The notes under the pieces are model-generated. The model saw only the letters and a program-made list of their open reading frames with translations, had not been told where the DNA came from and made no database searches. The translations under genes and the position numbers were made by a program. This document shows, piece by piece, positions 6,667 to 10,139 of a DNA stretch of 10,139 bases; the first letter of the stretch is position 1; every line of letters begins with the position of its first letter. Source of the DNA: CAYONP01 sp964405335 (lineage in GTDB: Bacteria; Armatimonadota; UBA10988); the NCBI GenBank assembly GCA_964405335.1, contig CAYONP010000139.1:1-10139 (forward strand). The letters are read 5' to 3'.

Positions 6667-6696
6667 TTGACGGCGCGGGGGCCGACGTGCTACCGT
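6667..6696 (+). promoter_or_regulatory. Possible promoter of the fha-PP2C-rodA operon
   Basis: TTGACG (6667-6672; 5 of 6) is followed after 18 bases by TACCGT (6691-6696; 3 of 6), preceded by TG at 6688-6689 as an extended -10. A start near 6703 would give a leader of about 38 bases with GAGGG (6732-6736) ahead of the ATG at 6741. It is weaker than the divergent hpnJ promoter. Confidence 0.33.
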
Positions 6697-6740
6697 TGGC
6701 CCCGGCATGGTCGCCCCGGAACGCCGGGCGTGAGGGCTGG

Positions 6741-7391
6741 ATGGGGCTCCTCGGCAAGTTCGAGCGCCGCCTGACCGACCTCTTCGAGGGCGGCTTTGCC
6801 CGCCTGTTCGGCGGCCGACTGCCGCCCAGCGAACTGCTCCGCGCCGCGGCCGACGCCGTAGTCGGCCTGCGCGACCACGCGGGCGAGCCGGCCGCGGCCA
6901 ACCTGGTCACCGTGCGGCTCAACCCGCTCGACCTGCAGGCGCTCGGCGAGCCGCTCGAGCCACTCCAGCGCGAGGCCGCGGCGCGGCTGCGCGAGGCCGC
7001 CCGCGAACGGGGCCTGCCCCTCCGCGGCCGGCCGGCGGTGGTGCTGCTGGCCGACGAGACCGTGCCCCGCGGCGCGCTGGCGACCCAGGCCGAGCTGGTG
7101 CCCGGGCCGGGCGAAGCAGAGCTGCTCGACGGCCGCGGCCGCGTGGTGCTCGAGCTGACTGGTCGCTGCGCCCATGTCGGCCGCGATCCGGCGTGCGAGC
7201 TGCAGCTCGACCATCCCGATGTCTCGCGGCGGCACGCCAAGCTCGAGCCGGGTGAGACGGCCTGGTCGGTCTGTGATCTGGGCAGCACCAACGGCACGGC
7301 GGTCAACGGTCGGTCGATTGGCAGCCAGCCGCTGGCCGACGGCGATCTGGTCGAGTTCGGGCCGGTGCGGCTGGTCTATCGGGAGCGCTGA
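6741..7391 (+). CDS. fhaA: FhaA-like protein: DUF3662 domain plus FHA domain
   Basis: This 216-residue soluble signalling adaptor has an N-terminal part (about 1-120) matching the FhaA/DUF3662 type: MGLLGKFERRLTDLFEGGFARLF, then a basic/leucine-rich helix and an alpha/beta region with VTVRLNP (56-62). A C-terminal FHA domain follows, with GRDP (147-150), SRRHA (162-166), LGSTNGT (180-186) and VNG (188-190), the complete set of phosphothreonine-contacting residues. In mycobacteria FhaA binds phosphorylated cell-wall proteins. The ATG at 6741 follows GAGGG four bases upstream and coincides with the family's N-terminus; the longer in-frame opening to 6501 runs over the hpnJ promoter and is rejected. 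It is shorter than mycobacterial FhaA, lacking the long low-complexity linker. The next gene begins two bases after its stop. Confidence 0.85.
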   Translation: MGLLGKFERRLTDLFEGGFARLFGGRLPPSELLRAAADAVVGLRDHAGEPAAANLVTVRLNPLDLQALGEPLEPLQREAAARLREAARERGLPLRGRPAVVLLADETVPRGALATQAELVPGPGEAELLDGRGRVVLELTGRCAHVGRDPACELQLDHPDVSRRHAKLEPGETAWSVCDLGSTNGTAVNGRSIGSQPLADGDLVEFGPVRLVYRER

Positions 7392-7392
7392 G

Positions 7393-7886
7393 GTGGCCGT
7401 CGCGGGTCTGGCGCTGGCGCGGCTGCTCTTCCTCGCCCTGCTGACGCTGTTCTTGTGGCAGCTTTACCGCGCCATGCAGCAGGACCTTCGCCGCGCGGCG
7501 CGCCCCGCGCGCGGCGGCGGGCCGCTGGCGCTGGTGGCCACCGCCGGCAGCGGCATGACCGCGCCGGGCCGGCGTTACCGGGTCGAGGGTGAGCTGCGGC
7601 TCGGCCGCCTGCCTGATAACAGCATCGTCATCGACGACGACTACGCCAGCGGGCATCATGCGCGTATCTGGAGCGACGGCGGGCGCTGCCTGATCGAAGA
7701 CCTGGGCAGCACCAACGGCACGNNNNNNNNNNGGTCGAGAACGGGAAGATGCGGCTGCGCGACCTGGGGTCGAGCAACGGCACGTTGGTCAACGGCCGCG
7801 CCGCCCGCGGGACGGTGGTGCTCGAGCCCGGGGCGACCGTCCAGGTCGGCGGCGCGGTGCTGCGGCTCGAGGCGGAGCGGGAGTAG
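7393..7886 (+). CDS. fhaB: FhaB-like membrane-anchored FHA protein, interrupted by an assembly gap
   Basis: A GTG start at 7393, with GGGAG eight bases upstream, opens a protein with one transmembrane helix (about residues 4-23), a basic linker and an FHA domain: GR (71-72), SGHHA (86-90) and LGSTNGT (104-110). Coding then meets ten Ns (7723-7732). Beyond them, in a different frame starting at 7734, the sequence resumes with VENGKMRLRDLGSSNGTLVNG and the end of an FHA domain, stopping at 7884-7886. Taken literally the frame breaks, so the true gap is not ten bases; for one continuous gene its length must be 2 modulo 3. Either two tandem FHA domains are present with their junction missing, or two overlapping contig ends were joined. 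The second reading gives about 143 residues, close to mycobacterial FhaB. The role is presumably a membrane-bound phosphothreonine reader. Confidence 0.72.
7723..7732. other. Assembly gap (10 Ns)
   Basis: Ten undetermined bases lie immediately after a GSTNGT-coding stretch. A second, similar GSSNGT-coding stretch lies at 7767-7784, so the gap falls between two related FHA segments, where short-read assembly would be expected to fail. Confidence 0.98.
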
Positions 7887-7890
7887 CCGG

Positions 7891-8619
7891 ATGATGGACT
7901 ACGCGATGGCGAGTGATGTCGGCCGTCATCGCGACCACAACGAGGACCGGGTCGGCGCGGCGCCGCTGCCCGACGGTCTGCTCGGCGTGGTGGCCGACGG
8001 CATGGGCGGCCATGCCGCCGGCGAGGTGGCCAGCCAGATTGCGATGGATGCCCTGCTCGCCGCGGCCGGGCCGGCGGCCGAGGGCGAGTCGCTGCTCGGC
8101 GCGCTCGAGGCGGCGGCGCTCGCCGCCCACGCGGCGATCCAGGCCGCCGCGCAGGACGGCCGCGAGGGAATGGGCTGCACACTCACCGCCGCCGCGGTGC
8201 GGCCGGGCAGAATCGAGCTGCTGCATATTGGCGACAGCCGCGCCTATGTCATCGGCGAGGCGGGCATGCGGCAGATCACCACCGATGACACCCTGGTCCA
8301 GGAGATGGTCAGCGAACGGGTGCTGACCGCCGAGCAGGCGCGCAGCCACCCCGCCCGCAGCGTGCTGACCCAGGCGCTGGGCGTCGGCGAGCGGCCGACT
8401 TTCCTGCAGATCGAAGAGCCGGTCGCCGATGGCGTGCTGCTGCTGCTCTGCAGCGACGGCCTGACCGCCCACCTGTCAGACGAGAAGATCGCCCGGCAGA
8501 TCGAGCTGAGTCGCAGCCTGGGCAGCGCCGCCCGGCGGCTGGTCGAGGCGGCCAACCGCGCCGGCGGGCGCGACAACATCAGCGTGCTGCTGGTCCGCTG
8601 CGGGCCGCAGGGCACCTGA
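7891..8619 (+). CDS. PP2C-family Ser/Thr protein phosphatase (PstP/PrpC-like)
   Basis: This 242-residue cytosolic metal-dependent phosphatase would remove phosphates from Ser/Thr kinase targets. All PP2C motifs are present: SDVGRHRDHNED (8-19), VVADGMGGHAAGE (33-45, metal-binding Asp36-Gly37), GCTLTA (95-100), HIGDSRAYV (112-120), ITTDDTLVQEMV (129-140), RSVLTQALG (156-164), CSDGLT (187-192, Asp189) and GGRDNIS (225-231, Asp228). The TDDTLVQEMV segment is of the PstP type. Unlike mycobacterial PstP it ends right after the catalytic domain, with no membrane helix or extracytoplasmic tail. The ATG at 7891 is seven bases from GGGAG and four bases after the FHA gene; a second ATG at 7894 is possible. 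Its stop overlaps the rodA start. The operon position fits reversal of phosphorylation read by the two FHA proteins; no kinase is in the window. Confidence 0.93.
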   Translation: MMDYAMASDVGRHRDHNEDRVGAAPLPDGLLGVVADGMGGHAAGEVASQIAMDALLAAAGPAAEGESLLGALEAAALAAHAAIQAAAQDGREGMGCTLTAAAVRPGRIELLHIGDSRAYVIGEAGMRQITTDDTLVQEMVSERVLTAEQARSHPARSVLTQALGVGERPTFLQIEEPVADGVLLLLCSDGLTAHLSDEKIARQIELSRSLGSAARRLVEAANRAGGRDNISVLLVRCGPQGT

Positions 8620-9893
8620 TGGCCGCCCGCTCGCTCGAGCGCGGGCTGCTCGTCCCCGCCCTCGGGCTCGGCCTGGCCGGCACGGTGCTCGTCGCCGTCG
8701 CCCGCGGGGCCGAGTTCGGTGGCGACCCCGGTACCGTCAGCATCGGCTACATCGCCCGCATCTGGGCGCAGGTGGCCGCCGCCGCCGTCGCCTGTCACCT
8801 CCTGCTGGCCGCTCGCCGGCGCGACTGCGACGAGTTGCTCTACCCGCTCAGCCTGGCCCTCTGCGGCCTAGGGCTGGCGACCATCTTCAGCCTCGCGCCC
8901 GATCAGGCGCAGAAGCAGATGAACTGGCTCTGGGTCAGCCTGGCCGTGCTGCTGGCCACGTTGCATCTGCCCCGCCTGGCGCGGCTCAAGCAGTACACCT
9001 ACACCTTCGGCCTGCTCACCGCCGCGCTGCTGCTGCTGCCCATGCTGTTCGGGCGCGAAATCAACGGCGCGCGACTGTGGCTGCAGTTCGGCGGGGTGAC
9101 CATCCAGCCGGGCGAGCTGGCCAAGATCACCCTGGTGCTGTTTCTCGCCGGGTACCTCGAACGGCACGGCGAGACGCTCGCCGCAGGCGGGCGGAAACTA
9201 CTCGGCATCACGCTGCCCGACCCGCGTTATCTCGGCCCGCTGCTGGTCCTCTGGGGCGTCGGCATGGTGCTCCTGGTCCGGCTGCGCGATCTGGGCACCG
9301 CGCTGCTCTTCTTCGGCACCGCCGTGGCGATGCTCTACGCCGTCACCGCACGGGCGAGCTACCTGGTCGCCGGCGCGCTCTCGTTCGCCGGCGGCGCGGC
9401 GCTGTGCATGCAGTGGTTCGGCCACGTACGGCGGCGGATCGAGGTCTGGCTCGACCCGTGGCCTCAGATTGACGGTGACGGCTACCAGATTGTCCAGGGC
9501 CTGTTCGCCCTGGCCGCCGGCGGCGTGAGTGGCGTCGGGCTGGGGCTGGGCTATGCCTCGCGCATCCCGGCGGCGAGCACCGACTTCCCCTTCGCGGCGA
9601 TCGCCGAGGAGCTCGGTCTGTGGGGTGCGGCGCTGGTGATCGCCCTCTACCTGGTCTGGATCTACCGCGCCATGCGGGTCGGCGTGAGCCAGGCCGATGA
9701 CTATCGCGCGCTGCTCGCCGTCGGCCTGGGCAGCCTGATGGCGCTGCAGACGATGGTCATCCTCGGCGGCGTGACCAAGCTCATCCCGCTGACCGGCATC
9801 ACGCTGCCGTTCATCAGCTACGGCGGCAGCAGCCTGGTGACCAACTTCCTGATGCTCGGCCTGCTGCTGCGCTGCAGCGAGGAGGGGCGGTGA
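8619..9893 (+). CDS. rodA: RodA/FtsW/SpoVE-family peptidoglycan polymerase
   Basis: This 424-residue SEDS glycosyltransferase has about ten membrane helices and polymerises lipid II into glycan strands. Family signatures visible are GARLWLQFGGVTIQPGELAKI (starting at 150), RDLGT (223-227), RRIEVWLDPW (272-281) with a probable catalytic Asp279, GYQIVQGLFALAAGGVSGVG (starting at 288), DFPFAAIAEELGLWG (322-336) and GITLPFISYGGSS (393-405). The RDLGT version and the neighbours favour RodA (elongation) over FtsW. The start overlaps the PP2C stop by one base (TGATG). At the far end another ATG overlaps the stop in the same way (9893-9895), as expected if a coupled pbpA followed. The sequence after it, however, turns into hairpin repeats within about 40 bases, so the partner transpeptidase is absent or destroyed here. 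Confidence 0.92.
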   Translation: MAARSLERGLLVPALGLGLAGTVLVAVARGAEFGGDPGTVSIGYIARIWAQVAAAAVACHLLLAARRRDCDELLYPLSLALCGLGLATIFSLAPDQAQKQMNWLWVSLAVLLATLHLPRLARLKQYTYTFGLLTAALLLLPMLFGREINGARLWLQFGGVTIQPGELAKITLVLFLAGYLERHGETLAAGGRKLLGITLPDPRYLGPLLVLWGVGMVLLVRLRDLGTALLFFGTAVAMLYAVTARASYLVAGALSFAGGAALCMQWFGHVRRRIEVWLDPWPQIDGDGYQIVQGLFALAAGGVSGVGLGLGYASRIPAASTDFPFAAIAEELGLWGAALVIALYLVWIYRAMRVGVSQADDYRALLAVGLGSLMALQTMVILGGVTKLIPLTGITLPFISYGGSSLVTNFLMLGLLLRCSEEGR

Positions 9894-9935
9894 TGGCCGA
9901 ACGCCGCGGCCGGACCGAGCGGGCAAGTCGGAAGT

Positions 9936-9956
9936 GGCGGGCACAGCCCGCCCTAC
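9936..9956 (-). repeat. GTAG-linked hairpin (REP-like unit A3)
   Basis: A perfect 7-bp stem (9936-9942 with 9946-9952) with ACA loop is followed by CTAC at 9953-9956. With one flanking base before and two after, it is identical over 24 bases to 163-186. Both copies have the same orientation relative to the window. Confidence 0.7.
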
Positions 9957-9973
9957 AGCGGCCGCCGTGCAAG

Positions 9974-9996
9974 GCGGGCGGGGACGCCCGCGCTCC
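9974..9996 (-). repeat. GGAGC-linked hairpin (unit B3)
   Basis: On the minus strand, GGAGC (9996-9992) leads into a perfect 7-bp stem (9991-9985 with 9980-9974) and a TCCC loop (9984-9981). Loop and leader match the unit at 61-83, while one stem base pair is exchanged in a compensated way. Confidence 0.62.
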
Positions 9997-10014
9997 GTCC
10001 CGCTCGCCGGCAAC

Positions 10015-10039
10015 GGCGCGCTCGGCGAGCGCGCCCTAC
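10015..10039 (-). repeat. GTAG-linked hairpin (REP-like unit A4)
   Basis: Perfect 10-base arms at 10015-10024 and 10026-10035 around a central G are followed by CTAC (10036-10039). It differs from 31-55 at two stem positions, both with the partner base changed to keep pairing. Confidence 0.65.
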
Positions 10040-10041
10040 CA

Positions 10042-10064
10042 CGGCGCGCGCAGCGCGCCGCTAC
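10042..10064 (-). repeat. GTAG-linked hairpin (REP-like unit A5)
   Basis: A perfect 8-bp stem of alternating G and C (10042-10049 with 10053-10060), with GCA between the arms, is followed by CTAC (10061-10064). It begins three bases after the previous unit in the same orientation, so the two form a tandem pair. Confidence 0.55.
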
Positions 10065-10139
10065 GGTGGGCAGCCACCCAGGGTCATGACTCCCCCTTCC
10101 CGCCGCGGCTCATCTTGAGTCACATCTGCCGGGCGGTTG

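Larger units (their letters stand above)
9894..10139. repeat. Intergenic region with clustered hairpin repeats, 3' of rodA
   Basis: The last part of the window carries three GTAG-type hairpins (9936-9956, 10015-10039, 10042-10064) and one GGAGC-type hairpin (9974-9996), mirroring the content of 1-202. A weaker inverted pair, GGTGG/CCACC (10065-10078), follows directly. An open frame from the ATG at 9893 runs to the window edge, but it translates the repeats and shows no domain. The last 60 bases hold an inverted TGACTC/GAGTCA pair (10087-10092 and 10117-10122) and otherwise nothing recognisable. Confidence 0.65.

Noticed and set aside
7174..8619. Single open frame joining FHA sequence to the PP2C phosphatase
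   Set aside because: It exists only because the ten Ns are read as codons. After the gap the FHA coding continues in another frame to a stop at 7884-7886, and the phosphatase has its own ribosome-binding site and ATG at 7891.
10087..10122. Inverted TGACTC/GAGTCA pair near the right edge
   Set aside because: Six-base arms 24 bases apart could be chance, and the flanking sequence is cut off by the window, so no function can be argued.
9893..10139. Open frame from the ATG overlapping the rodA stop to the window edge
   Set aside because: Beyond about 14 codons it is made of hairpin repeats, with no membrane anchor or PBP motif. I keep it as an observation about operon truncation, not as a gene.
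1..10139. Hairpin repeats as a CRISPR array
   Set aside because: Units are short, differ in sequence, lack regular spacing with unique spacers, and no cas gene is present.

Overview
This is a GC-rich (roughly 70 %) bacterial segment. It is probably a metagenomic or draft scaffold, because a 10-N gap at 7723-7732 interrupts one gene. Gene content suggests Chloroflexota, possibly a Roseiflexus/Kouleothrix-like member of the Chloroflexia. The clues are two nuoB copies, an FhaA-like DUF3662+FHA protein leading an FHA/PP2C/RodA operon, and high GC with short-hairpin intergenic repeats. This placement rests on family knowledge only; an actinobacterium or another high-GC phylum is not excluded.

Layout. 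1-202: non-coding, filled with short hairpin repeats. 203-1403 (minus): two adjacent, divergent nuoB paralogs (complex I subunit B), with no other complex I subunit in view. 1404-1611: divergent promoter region. 1612-3683 (plus): a metallophosphoesterase translationally coupled to folC. 3652-6595 (minus): a tightly overlapping operon, read in the order hpnJ-like radical SAM, small 4-TM EamA-like protein, hpnI-like glycosyltransferase. It resembles part of the hopanoid side-chain (cyclitol ether) pathway. 6596-6740: divergent promoter region holding a consensus sigma-70 promoter for the hpnJ operon. 6741-9893 (plus): fhaA-like, fhaB-like (split by the gap), PP2C Ser/Thr phosphatase and rodA. 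This resembles the actinobacterial fhaA-fhaB-pstP-rodA-pbpA-pknA-pknB locus, but pbpA and the kinases are not present. 9894-10139: again hairpin repeats.

How the genes work together. The fha/PP2C/rodA operon would tie Ser/Thr phosphorylation to peptidoglycan polymerisation during elongation: FHA proteins read phosphothreonine, PP2C erases it, and RodA polymerises glycan. The hpnJ-EamA-hpnI operon would decorate a membrane lipid with an amino-sugar-derived headgroup, and the small membrane protein could assist translocation. The nuoB pair belongs to respiratory electron transfer. FolC provides folates.

The least ordinary features are the two families of GTAG/GGAGC-linked hairpins at both ends, which show compensatory stem changes, the orphan nuoB tandem, and the hpnI/J operon with an interposed transporter-like gene and no hpnK. 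I saw no tRNA, rRNA, CRISPR array, IS element or convincing rho-independent terminator.
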